Assembly (NCBI GenBank): GCA_035578155.1
Contig: JAPWDM010000005.1
Location: forward strand, 39,208,108 to 39,272,107
Source: Brachynemurus nebulosus
Lineage: Eukaryota; Arthropoda; Insecta; Neuroptera; Myrmeleontidae
Length of the DNA: 64,000 nucleotides
Direction of reading: 5' to 3'
Shown here in pieces: positions 37,821 through 50,307 of the stretch; position 1 is the first letter of the stretch, and each line of letters starts with the position of its first letter. A model generated the notes under the pieces. That model was not told the origin of the DNA. It did not search any database and worked only from the letters and a program-made list of their open reading frames with translations. The position numbers and the translations under genes were made by a program.

Positions 37821-40800
37821 GTACATTGTGTACAAACATTTGACATTTATTGGAGCAGAGTAAGCGAAGGGAGTCGAACTCCTACGGAGTGACTCAAATT
37901 TTAACTGTTATTTCGAGTATTACTCTGTGACTCTTTCACTGTTTTGGGATACTTTTATCGAAATAGCGCGTGGCATTGAAAGAAAATCTTTGACGAGCAT
38001 AGAACACGATGACTTCTTGATTTGGTAATTCTATTCGAGCTGCATTATTCGGAGCACATAGTCCGAGGGTCTGCCGTATACAAATCATATGTATAGGACA
38101 CATGAGCGACTTTTTGTGCATGAGTGGTACTATTACAGACTCAAAAGGAGCCACCATTTATTTGAGTTATTTATATGACGTCATTTTTGGTGATAATTTT
38201 TAAATTTTATTTCATAGATGAAATTTACGTCAAAATGTAAATTTCAACGCATATAGTGAGGTTATAGTGGGATTGTCAGGCTTAAATAATATACAGCCAC
38301 GCCGGATTATTAATTGAAAATGCCATGGAGTTGCGCGTTAATTAAGTCTAGCACCTCAGTATAAACTCATTGTATATGTTGAAGCCTATACAATTTGATA
38401 CAGATAAATACAGATAACATCCATGTAATTTCTTGAATTAAGTAAAAATTGAAAACTGTAACCTGAAATGATGTCACCACTCTGTCAAGCCAGCAAAATT
38501 GGCTAAAATAAATGGTGGCTCCTTGTAGAATTGTAGTAGTAACTACTACTACTCGCGCACATAGGATTTGCATACGGCGGGCTCTTGGGCTAACATTTCA
38601 CCTAAATCTCCGTAGTACTGTCAGTAAATATCAGGGCTGGTTACTTCAATATAACTATAACTAAACGCAGAATTCTTGAGGTGTGAAAGTCCAACAAAAA
38701 GGAAAGATATATTTTTAGTAAGAGACATACATATTTTGTTACATTAAGAAGATAAAATACTTTTGCAATAAAGATGGATATAGAGTAATTATATCCAAAC
38801 TCCCGCTATTAGTTGTTATATCTCTCATTCAGGTAATATTGCACTGTATAAACATATACTACGTTGTAAAAAAAAGTAATAGATCTTGAAATAGTTTGCT
38901 TATTTATATAGTAATACAATGATATACCTACTTAAATAAGTAATTTTAAATTAAATAAATAATATTAAGAAATTTAATAATAATAGCAACATTACAAAGG
39001 TAGATTTTATGATTGCATTAGGTAGTTCAATAAAATTGAATACATTTCATTTAGGTATTTATAAATACGATTTTTTTAATGGTGTAGACCCTTACTTTAA
39101 TTTATTTAATGGAGTACTGTAAAGTGGACTTTGATCGCTCAGCTACTTTGCATTTAGTTATAACATAACACTAGTCTAATCCAAAATTGGTAAATATAAC
39201 TGAATAGCAAAGAACTAAAGGAGTGGATTGAAATCATATTAAAAAAAAACAACTATCGGTACAAACCATGAGATCTCGCTTTGATAAAATATTCTCCGAG
39301 GTGTATCGGTATTAGATTATGAACAGAACTGGTACTTGGATAATAGCAACAATATTACGAATAGGCCCATTGCTTCTCATGTTTTGAATTTAATTTTTAT
39401 TAAAAATATTTTTGTTTTTAAAGAATTATGTTAAAAATATTTTATTAGTCACGGTATTATTGTCATATATTTTGGAAACCACCAATTTTCTGGTACACAC
39501 ATAATAAAAATTATAGTGATACAATACGAATAAAATACGTTACGCGTGAAAATCGGTGAAAATAAATGATATAGAATTATGATCATGAAAAAATTTTCAT
39601 GTGTACGTCACGAAATGTTTTCTTAAGTAAAATGTTCCATTATAATTTTTGTTGAATTGTCGCAAGCTTATAACATTTGTGTGTCTCGCGGAAAATATGA
39701 CCAAAGTGAAACTTCTTGTATGTAAAATACATATTTATTCATATTTTTAAAGAAACAGTCATAAACAATTAAGCTTCTCGATAGTGACCCCTACTATATA
39801 TACCGAGTTTAATATAAGTAAGCTTAAATAATACAAAATAAGACATCGAAAATGTTGTAAATAAATGAAATAATTTGAACAATATAAAATGTTAATCACA
39901 CAACAATGATGAACTAACCACTAGAGTTCGTTTCACTTTACAATCATTTCACATTTCATTACAGTCAAAGCATTACCATTTTCATTTTCGAACATTATAG
40001 ATTTCATTACACTCTCACGTAGATTTACTAAAACAAAATTAATACGGTTTTTAGTAATTTAAACTCATCTGAATATCTATCAAAATCTCAATACTTCATA
40101 TTCCTCGACACCTAAAGCCATTATTACACATATCTTTGAAACAAAACACGTATACATAGATTTTCTCCGAACGTAAAAACTTCAACTGGGTAACGCAAAA
40201 AAGGCCAAGGGTTGAAAAATATGAAAGAATTGAAATCGATTTTGAAATACTAACTTCGAAAAAAAATTGATTGAATTTTTCCTTTACACTGTATTCATCT
40301 TTATTCTAACCAAATATGTATTTTCCCCGAAAAAATACAATTATAATTTGTTTTTCATAACTTTATACGCATACTCATATGCTGTACAATCATGGAAGAA
40401 AACATTTTTACGCCAGTGTATAAAATATATTTTACAAGAATATACAATCACTTTATACTTTTTATTTATCAGTGTCCTAACTATTTTATCCCCGATTGTA
40501 CACTTGAAAATGTATGTAATATTGTACTTATGTACATAAAAATAACAAAAACAATAAAGTACGTGATAAACAAGAAAAACAAATCGAAATTAAAATTTAA
40601 ATTTTTCCGTACAGCTCTTTCTAGTACCAAGAATATACATTTTTTGGAGTTGTATAGATACTACTATGTATATATAGGAAGTTATCTAGATAGATACGTC
40701 TCACATGTATAAAGAGTAAAATACGAGGATGTTTTTCGATGTGACTTGTACTTTAATATAAAATGTTTTTTTTTTTTTCAGTATACGAAACAATATCTGG
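37821..40800. other. no gene; one inverted-repeat pair
   Basis: A perfect 19-bp inverted repeat (AAGGAGCCACCATTTATTT at 38145-38163, inverse at 38506-38524) brackets about 340 bases. The minus-strand 73-codon frame at 37936-38157 and the overlapping plus-strand frames at 40267-40712 lack recognisable domains. Confidence 0.55.
38145..38524. repeat. 380-bp inverted-repeat unit
   Basis: The ends AAGGAGCCACCATTTATTT are perfectly inverted. Target duplication is not evident. It is a candidate MITE or a remnant of a foldback element. Confidence 0.55.
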
Positions 40801-43800
40801 TACAGTGGCGTGCATTAATAAAAGTGTAGCGGCGTACGTATTCCATTAAATTAAGTAATTTTCTTAAATCATGTTGGTACACCAAATATAATCACCTATA
40901 AGTACCATTAGCCATCGATTTTAGTGTTGATAAATATGAATGATTGAAGCGATAAAAAAACATATTCAATTGTTAGTAGGGAATACCGGAATCAATTGTA
41001 ATATCTTTGATTAAAAAAAAAAACTGTAATATTTCCAAATTATATTAATTGTTATGCACAACCAGAGAACAAAGAGAACGAGCATTACTATGTTTATACT
41101 AGGGAAACGAGCGTAACCACAAAGGATAGAAAATAACCCACCACTATGTTATATATGTGCACGCGGAGTTGTGTGTGTTAGTCCGTTGGATGGTGTGTGT
41201 ATTAGTGTCTTGCATACATACATACATATTATATACGTGGTGGTGGAACGTATGATATACGTATACCACGTACATATACCGTGTTAATACGAGAGGTAAC
41301 AATATAACAACAATTGAAACATACCCATTGAGTGCTCGCGAATGAATGAGGACTAAGTAGCCTAAGATGCACATAAAAGCACAGAAGTGATTGCAGAAAA
41401 GAGACAGATGTATTCGTTCTATTTGTTCTGTGTGCACAACATTTAACTCGCCCTACCTTACCTATATCTAAAAAATTTTAATTTTGAGAATACTTAATTA
41501 GAATAAAATACATTAAATGATTATTAAATATCTGAAATATTTGACTTGTTAATGTAATTTAAACAAAAAATGTCATATCAATAGATAGCTCTTTAAAAAG
41601 AGCAATGTCACCAATTTAAACTTTAGCTCTATCTCTTACCATTTTCGAGTTATTTGGAAAATAAAATCTTTTGAAGGGGGGTTTCACACCTTTAAACCCA
41701 TTTACCTCCCCCTAAAAAAAATACGTGACCTTTATTTTTCGTTGTTCTATAACATATCAAAGAATAAACAAAATCGGAGGGGTATATCCCCGCGACATTC
41801 CTTGTGAAGAGTAACAACACCGTCAGTGTTTTTTTAAGGTGTAATATAAATTTTATAAAAATCAATAATATGAAGCGACAAATAACAAATATGGAACAAA
41901 AAATATATCGAAAACGACAGTGTCGTGTTCTATGTCGAGACGGAAACGGCAATAACGACTACGTTCGGCATTCGATGTCGATTTTAGAAAATAAAGAAAA
42001 TTCTTAGAGTAAATATGACTTCGAACCACTTTTAAAACGTATGTTCGTTTATTATTATTATCTCCGTCGAACAAGACTTATATTACTACAGAATGTGATA
42101 AGAGATCCGGCAATTTATACGCTTTTAAAAGTCAAAAGTGTTTTAAAAATATACATAAAATACGAATTTTACGGAATATCTAAAATTTTGAATTTAAATT
42201 ATCATTCATAATCAAATTATTTTGTAATTTAAAGATTAAATTGTATCTTTGACTGTGAACTAAATTGTATTTAAATAACAGAATTGTATTTTTAATTTGA
42301 AATATATGTATTTTGAAATGAATAACTGTAGGTAAGCTGTAAATCTTTTAGTACACCCAGTACAAAATTGCATATAAATTGATAGTATGAAAATCTAGTT
42401 ACATAACAAATGTCAGTTAGAATATTGCTTGCCATCGAAATATTCGAACCAATGTCATTCGACTTCAATTGACGTTGATTTCAGTTTTTTGACATCAAGA
42501 CAATGTTTTATGTAAATTTATATGATAAAAATTTGAATGTGATCTCATCAAATGATCAGTTTCATTGAGTCTTGAATATTATCAGGTGCAACATAATATA
42601 AAAGTATATTTCATTTTTATGAATGATCTGAACATCGTGATATACAAAAAATAATCAATACTTCCATCAGATAGTTTAAACGAGGAACGTAGTACGGTGA
42701 CACTATTTGTCATAAAAAATTATTATAGCTACAAATGCTAGATGGAACTATATTTGTTATTCGAGATTTTTTTGAAAAATTTAGTATAATTTAAATTTTA
42801 TATGTGTGTGTGTGTAAAACTATAAAATTTCATGGAACGATGTTATTAGCTTTTTTAAGGTAACAGGGAAATAAAAAAGGCTACAAAAATAAAAAAAAGG
42901 AAAGTTCTACCATATACGTCACATATTTGTAAATAATTAATTTACATACCTGTGCAATACCTTTAAGGCGATATATATTACATAGGGGAACACTGGCTTA
43001 TGTTTTAAAAACAAAAATTTGGATTAATGTATATTCCGAATTCACACAAAAAACGCTGTCACTTTACTACTTTGATAAAAATTTTAAAAAGTTTATTTCT
43101 TTATTCGAAAACTTTGAAGTAAAATTCTTTTTGTATATTTATCCATAGTATCAAATACTAAATACTTAAACTAATTTTTTTTTTGATAAAATTTGGTCCT
43201 GTGTATATCTACAAATCTTGCAAAAATCAAAAATTAAATGACATTTTTATAATACTGGCTTAAATGTGCATAAAATTGAAATTGAGAATGTTATCAATGT
43301 TTTATAGAAGTCAAGAAGTTTTGGACGACATGTCCTTATATCCTATCTCATACATTTTCTGATAATAATCTCTCCGGAATGGTATATAAATGTTGTGTTG
43401 AGAAGTAAAAGTTATGTTCTTCCCTTCTTTAGTGAGAAAAGAGTTTGAATATACATAATATATAATTGTCAGAATTTGCTTATTACTGACACAATTCTGT
43501 TGTTTCTGTAGTTTTTCTGTCTACGTTATATTTATGATAAAATTATTTATATTCCCTTATACTCACTCAAAAGACGCACAAATTATCATAAATAATATTT
43601 TTAAAAATTCTTACAGCAGTCAAGCGTTCCAAAATATTTGGAAAAATAAATTTACTTCGGACATCCAAAGGAGGCTGAACGGCAAAATTTAGACTTTAAA
43701 GAGATGCTATATGATCCTGGAATAAACCTTAAATAAACGATAAACGATGATTTTTTACCAAAAAAGAAACAATTAAAATGAATGTCAAATTTGTAAAACT

Positions 43801-44116
43801 TATTATTTCTTAATAATCGTAGGTACTTCCAAAGGAAAACTGATGCATGATACTAAAAAATGTTATTCTCTGCAGGTATTATTTGGAGATTCCTACCCTT
43901 GTCCCCACGGAAAAAACGTTCTCACATAAACCATTCCTACGACGTCAGTTTTGCTACCCTAAATCAAAATAAAAATAATTTCGTATACTTATCTTCAAAC
44001 CCATAGACACCTGTGAAAAAATCTGCTTTGACTGCTTTATTAGTAATGAAGGAAAAGGAATTTAAAAAGGCATCATGTTTTAGTAGCATATAATACCTTA
44101 GTACTACTGTTCCTTA
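40801..44116. other. no gene; a possible single AGGGGA element end
   Basis: At about 42985 the sequence AGGGGAACACTGGCTTATG resembles the head of the 25763 and 49441 elements, with the word CTGGCTTA repeated near 43255. No right end was found. Other frames, including one at 41144-41437 (GT-rich) and one at 41804-42007, are unconvincing. Confidence 0.5.
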
Positions 44117-44124
44117 GTACTACG

Positions 44125-44873
44125 TAGAGATGTCGATTTTAAATCGATTAATCGAAAATCGATTAATCGAAGCTTAAAAAATCGATTCTTTTTTCGATTT
44201 TTTTCATTTGAATCGATTCATGAATCGATTATTAAAAGTAAGAGATCGATAACCGATTTTTTTCAAGTATAATTTCATTTTAGTTGTAATTTTACAAAGA
44301 CACATGTGTTAAAATAAAACACCAAAAACGTTATTCTTAATAAATTGTCACTTTTTACTAGTTATTATTAACGAATCCCCCATGTGGCTCTATATAAATA
44401 CATGTACTTATATAAGCACTATTTTGTCCAGTAGAAGACTATTAAATCAAAGGAAAGGAAGAAGACCACCTATGTGGCTAACGATCCCTTTTCTACAACA
44501 GCAACTTATTTAGAAAACAATTTTTTGTCAGTTTGCTTGAAATTTTTGAATCGTAAACTTGGTTCATTCCGTGGTATTCGTTCTTCATATTCAACTGCGT
44601 TATTTGTTATAATTATAATTGAAAAGTTAACTCATCCCCTTGACAAATATATTGTAAAGCGTTTTTAGACGATATTTCCCATGTACTATCAATTAAGTCC
44701 CTTAACAAAAATTATCAGCTAATTTTATTAAACTTTTCAAAATTTCGATTTTTTAAATCGATCTCACAGAATCGATTTTTTTTTTAGGCGATTTTTTTTT
44801 AATCGATTTTTTTTTAATTTCGATTTAAATCGATCCAAATATCGATCTTTTCTTTGGAGAATCGACATCTCTA
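44125..44873. mobile_element. hAT-type element with TCGATTAATCG word arrays
   Basis: A 749-bp element starting TAGAGATGTCGATT and ending AATCGACATCTCTA, flanked by identical GTACTACG copies (44117-44124 and 44874-44881). Both ends are dense in AATCGATT words. The central plus-strand frame (44474-44668) includes NNFLSVCLKFLNRKLGSF, loosely reminiscent of the part of hAT transposases just after the first catalytic Asp, so it may be a transposase scrap; that point is weak. Confidence 0.88.
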
Positions 44874-44881
44874 GTACTACG

Positions 44882-45797
44882 TTCCAAAGTTTAAGCGGTT
44901 TTATTCATCTTTCCCCTATATTTTTTATAACCTACTCTAGATTCGATACTCCAAATCGTATGGACCTTAATAATTCACACCTTGTTTACATGCCACGTGA
45001 GAAATTATTAATCCACCAATCTGATTACACCCACACAATCTTCAAATAAAAAAGTTATAAGGAAAAAAAAACAAAGTAGTTACGTCAGTTAATAAAGGAT
45101 AGAGAAACATTGCTTTTTTATCCAACCAATATCGTTTTAAATTATTAATTATTTCAAACAGGCAATTTACATTTTATTAGAATCATTCTTACCGACCTTA
45201 TTGAGATCGTTTTTATTATTAATTAGAGAAGTTGCGTCGAACAGTTCGAGAATTTATATTAAATAGTAAATGGGGTAGAAAAAAATAACGTTTATAGAAT
45301 TATTCAAAAGGAAATGTAGCACATAAACGTTCATATTTGCAAACAGATCAATGAGGATTATTTTGTCTTTGAAATACGCAGTGCCCATCTATCTACCAAA
45401 ACAGTTAGATGGAAATATATGTCGCGACCCCCTACCCTCCGCTATTACCAACTTTTATTTTTTATGTTATAAATATCGAATCCGTTCATCATTATTAATT
45501 ATTTTCATAGTTAGGTATCGATTAAATACGTAATTAAGGACTTGAAACAGGCGTTTTTTTTATATCGACATCGAAATTGACTCCTTATAGTAGCTTCTGA
45601 AGGCGCACGTGGCGTAAAAAATGACATGTGCACGTGCGACGGTCGTGACCGTTTAACACTTCCGAGAGTAATCCATTTGAATTCTTTGAACTGTGAACTC
45701 GCGTTAGTGTTTAAATTTATTGAATTGTCTTGTTTAGTAGTTGCTCACTTATTATTGTCTAATATTCAAAATTCTATGCTCATTGTAATTATTGAAA
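44882..45797. other. no gene; probably includes the 5' part of a deleted hAT element
   Basis: A CAGTGCCCATC at 45379 followed by GTCGCGACCCCC is a possible left end matching the hAT right end at 46065, but flanking 8-mers do not match. The block at 45600-45797 would then be the 5' leader of the transposase remnant that starts at 45798. Confidence 0.4.
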
Positions 45798-45920
45798 ATG
45801 GATTCAAGGACTTCAAGTTCCAATGAGAGTAATAAAACAAAACCAAAGAAAAAGTGTCTATATGACGACAATTATTTAAAATTCGGATTTACTGTTATTG
45901 AAAATAAGTCGCAATTTTGA
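45798..45920 (+). pseudogene. N-terminal stub of a hAT transposase
   Basis: A 40-codon frame beginning MDSRTSSSNESNKTKP and containing KKKCLYDDNYLKFGFTVI, the stretch that precedes the zinc finger in ZBED5/GTF2IRD2-like hAT proteins (typically K-Y-x-x-x-Y-L-x-[FY]-G-F-T). It stops at 45918-45920, and a hAT-type right end follows within 150 bp. Almost all of the transposase, including every catalytic residue, is deleted. It belongs to the same broad clade as the remnant at 29711-31378, and represents the N-terminal piece that copy lacks. Confidence 0.65.
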
Positions 45921-46031
45921 AACTTTATCGCGCAAAAGTATGAAACTCTCATATTAATGTAACCATTAATTAACCTTCTCTTTATTAAATATCATATATT
46001 GAACTAGAGTGGTTTTATTTTTAAAGTATCC

Positions 46032-46065
46032 CCAGAGGTTGCGACCCAAAGGTTGAAAAACACTG
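46032..46065 (-). mobile_element. hAT right terminus
   Basis: Read on the minus strand: CAGTGTTTTTCAACCTTTGG then GTCGCAACCTCT, a very typical animal hAT end. It closes the internally deleted element that contains the N-terminal stub at 45798. No matching 8-bp duplication could be paired. Confidence 0.7.
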
Positions 46066-46383
46066 CTATAAAGGGAAGTTTTGAAACTATACTTTAACAT
46101 TTTGTCTTTTATTTTAACTTCTTTTTAGATTTTTGATGTTACGACATTAATAAAATAAAGTAAAGAAATCGAGTGCTTAAAGTTTCAGTTTAGCTGAACG
46201 ATTAGTGAACATATCAATACTGCGTGTGTTGAAATGCAAACAAAAGTTTGTCATACGTAGTAGTGTCTCACAAGCACTCAATAATATTTGAAATTAAAAT
46301 TGTAACTGTTTCTCGAATCAGAAAGAGTACTAATACACATAGGTGATTGAATGGGTGTCCGGTTCGGCCACTTACCAAGCATG

Positions 46384-46455
46384 GGATCGTTGGTGTAGAG
46401 GTCAGCACGTCTGGCTAGTTACCAGAAGATCCTAGGTTCGTTTCCCGGCCGATCC
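46384..46455 (+). pseudogene. tRNA-Thr(AGT)-like sequence, probably pseudogene or SINE head
   Basis: A 72-base cloverleaf can be drawn: acceptor GGATCGT/CCGATCC with one mismatch at the last pair, D stem GTGT/GCAC, anticodon stem TCTGG/CCAGA with loop CTAGTTA (anticodon AGT), and T stem CTAGG/CCCGG with one A-C mismatch. The A box TGGTGTAGAGG is good. The T loop is TTCGTTT, so the near-universal A58 is replaced and the B box is damaged. There is no obvious poly-T terminator directly after it, though TTTTTT follows about 9 bases downstream. A degenerate tRNA gene or SINE head fits better than a working tRNA. Confidence 0.55.
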
Positions 46456-46513
46456 GGATAATTTTTTCAATCACTTTGTGATTTTTAAAGTTATATTATT
46501 CTTTATAATAATT

Positions 46514-47483
46514 GAGGAGCTGGATGGAAAAAGGGCGTAAGTCGCTTTACGCCCTTTTTCCTTAGAATTGATTTTCTAACTCTTTAGAGTGTCTACTTAT
46601 AGCAAACAAATTTTTACAACGACCGGAAATCAATTAATGCCCCTACGCTACGATAATAATTTGAAGCGTATAAGCCATGTTTGCAAAAAATTAAATATAT
46701 AATTAGTAACTCACAACTAAGAATGAATTTTTACAGTACATGACACATAATAGCCTTTAAAAGATATTCCTGGTCCTATGATGTACATTATGATACAGAA
46801 AAAAAAAATAAAAAATCTAAATTTATTTTTTGGGTCAGTTAGCTGTGATTCTGTATTTTGAATTAACTTTCACTTCTAAACAACTTTTTCAAATTATATG
46901 TTCTTATATTTTCATTAATTATAGTATTTTCCTCTTAAGCCATATTTACATTTTTAAGCCCACCCTCGATACAACCAGATATATCCAAATTTCTGTGGGT
47001 GCTTTTTTAGCCTAAGACCAATACTAACTTTTATCAAGAATAAAATTTTCTGAAAAATTTGATATAAAATAGTTTTCCACATATAACCAACTTTCAGGCG
47101 GACACTGTACAAGTATACATATAAATATTCATGAAATTAACATGAATCAAATGTTTTGGTTTAGAATTTAATAAATGTTCTGACAAAGTTTAATTAGAAT
47201 TTCAGAAAAAGAAAACAGAACTTATGTTTTTGTTCAATCAAAATTTTATCTGCAAAAAGGGCGTAACTCATACTTCGGAAAAATTAAAAAAATTATGCAA
47301 TAACAACCGATATTTACTGTTTTTTTAATCTTAATGATAGTGTATTATTAGTGCTACCAATTGTATAACACGACAATTACCAGTTTTTCAGTCTTCACCT
47401 TCATACTAGGCACCCAAACTTTGAAATGATCTTTTCTCAAAACGGTATTTCTGTACGTACGCCCTTTTTCCACCCAGCTCCTC
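46514..47483. mobile_element. element with repeated AAAAAGGGCGTAA word
   Basis: Inverted ends GAGGAGCTGGATGGAAAAAG (left) and GAGGAGCTGGGTGGAAAAAG (right, minus strand), both followed by GGCGTA. AATT flanks both sides (46510-46513 and 47484-47487), but since the ends extend the palindrome the true duplication is ambiguous. GGGCGTAA/TTACGCCC words occur twice head to head at 46534-46557, again at about 47260, and at the right end. No protein is encoded. Confidence 0.75.
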
Positions 47484-47487
47484 AATT

Positions 47488-49440
47488 GTAGTTGAACTGT
47501 TGAAGAATATATAAAAATTTATTAAAAAATAAAATATCTAAAAAATCGTTGCGCTTGTGAATGAAATATTTGGGCTTATATTATTTCAAATAGACTCGTA
47601 TTATTCCTGTAAATTAGACCAACCTTCTGTCCAACACTGTGTTTTATGACAAAATAGAATTTAAAAATAAAGGTGCCAATAAGTTTATCATTAATCTTCC
47701 ATTCTTACTTCAATTTTCATCTTTTTTCGAACAGCGCAGCTTGAATATAAAGTTATTCTGGTTGAACTAAGATACTTATTTTTTATTCCTAAAACTAACT
47801 TTGTATAAATATTTTTTCTCTACTCCCATGTTTTTTAAATGTTTTTATTCCGTTTTGTTTTTATGTCTTTGATTTTTGTTTTGTTTTCCTTTGTTTCACA
47901 ACATTTGAAATAAGTGAATGAGCTTGTTCCGTTCTGAATCGGAATAAAAATCATTGTATTATAAAGTTATGTACTTACCTAATGACTTTAGTGTTACTGA
48001 CTTTCCTTTAATTTTGAATAGTTAAATATTATGAAAGATATCTTTAGGTGATTTTCATCATCTTGTTTATCATTGAAGAGATTGATATTGGTATTTTAGT
48101 TTTTAGTGTTATTGATTGTCAATAAAAGTTATTCAGTATTTCTTAGTTAATCAGTATATGATTACTTTTTTTTATTAAAATTAGGGTAGCAAGGTAACAG
48201 CGATTCTGCTCCAAGTTTACATGTTTACAGAAATGTGACGTCGTCTATATATACAAAGCTATCTTTCATCAAAATTTCAACGGTTCCCTTGGCTAGCAAA
48301 TAATTTTATTTACTTGATTGCCAATTTGAGAGTCAACTTACAAAAACATTCGCCCCAAAAAATATTTGACATACATTTACGTTTATCATTTGACCATCTT
48401 CACCGAAGAGAATCGCCATCTTCCAACAATATTTTCATATATTAATATAAGCAAGCAAAAATTTTCTTACCGTACCGGCAAAAAAATAAAATTAGCGCAA
48501 TGAAATGGAAAGGAAAATGAACGGAGGACCACTCGTTCGTTCTGTCTCCGTGTGTGCGAAAAAGGACAAAAAACTTCATTCATATGTATGAATGTTTGCA
48601 TGTGTGCTTACAGTGTTATACGCTTCAATAAACAATAGTCTCCAAGGTAATAATAAGGTAACAATGTTACGTGGGAGATAGGAGCAGGCAGGACTGGAGC
48701 GAAGGACGAAGACAATCCATTCGTAAAAAAGGTGATAAAAATAAATTCATTGTGACGAAACGTTTGAAGAGATATGTGAATGTTGGTTGATACGTGGGCC
48801 CGAAAAGATTCCACTTGCGTGTCTTCACATAACACAGGGACTAGTTTTGTATTTATTTGAGGTGCAGACACGATTGAAGTAGCAGTTTTAAAATTGACCC
48901 TTATCAGCAGAAATTTGTGACAATCGGTAACAATTTTGTGGGAATATTGAATTATCAAATGTAAGTTTGTAATCGACGTCAAGTTGGGCGTTCTTCTTGA
49001 TGTAAGTGTGCAAATTGATTCGCTTTAGTAAGTTTTATATTCAGATTACGTAAGGATAACATGTTATTGGTTTTGTTGTCGATATTTTTTGTTGAAATGA
49101 ACAAAAAGCAAGTAGGTCAATCGTAGCGAATGTTTTATATCTTACATTTAGGTATTTTAGTACAATTCTTTGTCATTTTATTTAATGCTCAAAGGACCAA
49201 AATGTTTCAAACAAATGGTCAGCTGCATCAAATTTATATTAATGGCATGGATGGCATACTCCAGCGGTGTGTATTTGTTCTATTAGCGACTAATACACCA
49301 GCCGCAAGTTTTGGCGACAAAATTTTACTAGTAGTAGTTTCCAGGGTTGTAATGTATAAAACAAAGTGTTTTACATTAAATGTTTAAAATACAATCTAAA
49401 TAAAATATTAATCAGTATTTAAACAAAAAAAAGAGGACAT
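47488..49440. other. no gene established
   Basis: AT-rich. The minus-strand 124-codon frame at 48608-48982 is the longest in this stretch and the local sequence around 48500-48850 is less AT-rich, but there is no recognisable domain and I cannot call it a gene. Confidence 0.45.
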
Positions 49441-50141
49441 AGGGGAGAAGTGGCATGAAAGGGACGCTTTTGTTATAAGCGTTCTAGTAAATAACCGGGA
49501 TAACAAATTAAATAGTTACAAACGGAATAAGAAACTGAAATTATCTTACTCTTGAAATAAGATCCAATAATAAACATTTCTTTGTTATTAGTTATAATTT
49601 TTGTCAGTTTTTAAAAAAGTGCATTTTGTCCCTTTCATCGATAGACTGTATTGAAAGGGACATGGTAATTTATGAAAGGGACAATACTAAATATCATTCA
49701 TGTTGTTCAAATTTCCATCTTATGTACATAAGAGATACGGTTCATTCTATTGCGCAGGTCATCTTATTGAACTTACATATTAATAAATTTGATTCCATAA
49801 TGGAAATAACCATATGATTTCAGTAATCGATGATTATTAATTGCGTGGTTTTAGTCATCAATAATTAAAATCATTGTTTTGCATTTGATTATTTTTGTTT
49901 AAAATTTTTAAACAAGAAAGAAATTTAAAAAAATATTTATTGACACTAAGGAAACGCGATAACAGAGAAACAATTGTGACATGTGGATATTTAAATAAAA
50001 CTAATTCGAAATCACCAGCCCTAAAGGTAGTGCCTTTCATAACTGTTTGCTCTGTCCTTTTCATAAATATCACACCCAAATTAAAAACTAAACCTTTCAA
50101 ACTACAATTTTATTTGTTTATCTGATCTGTTGTGTTCCTCT
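49441..50141. mobile_element. element with AGGGGA head and repeated TGAAAGGGAC word
   Basis: The left end AGGGGAGAAGTGGCATGAAA is followed by GGGACG. The right end read on the minus strand is AGAGGAACACAACAG, so terminal similarity is weak. TGAAAGGGAC or its inverse GTCCCTTTCA appears near 49455, 49627, 49651 and 49673, with decayed forms near 50033 and 50054. Short frames (49626-49817, 49858-50125) have no recognisable domain. The layout is the same as the 25763 element. Confidence 0.55.
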
Positions 50142-50182
50142 AGTTGAAAGAATTACTAACTGTATATAATTACAAACATTTC

Positions 50183-50256
50183 AAAAAATTCGTCAAGTGC
50201 GTGTTTTTTGACACGCACTAAGTTAGGCCTTCTCAGAGGACTTGACGAATTTTTTT
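50183..50256. repeat. double hairpin with AGTGCGTGT/ACACGCACT core, copy 2
   Basis: Inner perfect 9-bp stem at 50196-50204 and 50211-50219. An outer perfect 16-bp inverted repeat, AAAAAATTCGTCAAGT (50183-50198) and ACTTGACGAATTTTTT (50240-50255), encloses it. The two overlap at AGT, so the single strand could switch between the two folds. Copy 1 at 26503-26563 keeps the left half and inner stem but not the outer right arm. Confidence 0.8.
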
Positions 50257-50307
50257 CATTATTTTAAAATATTTTGTTACCTTAAATCATAGATACCAGC
50301 GAAACAC

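Noticed and set aside
48608..48982. 124-codon minus-strand frame
   Set aside because: Longest anonymous frame outside repeats, but no recognisable motif; length alone is not enough in 64 kb.
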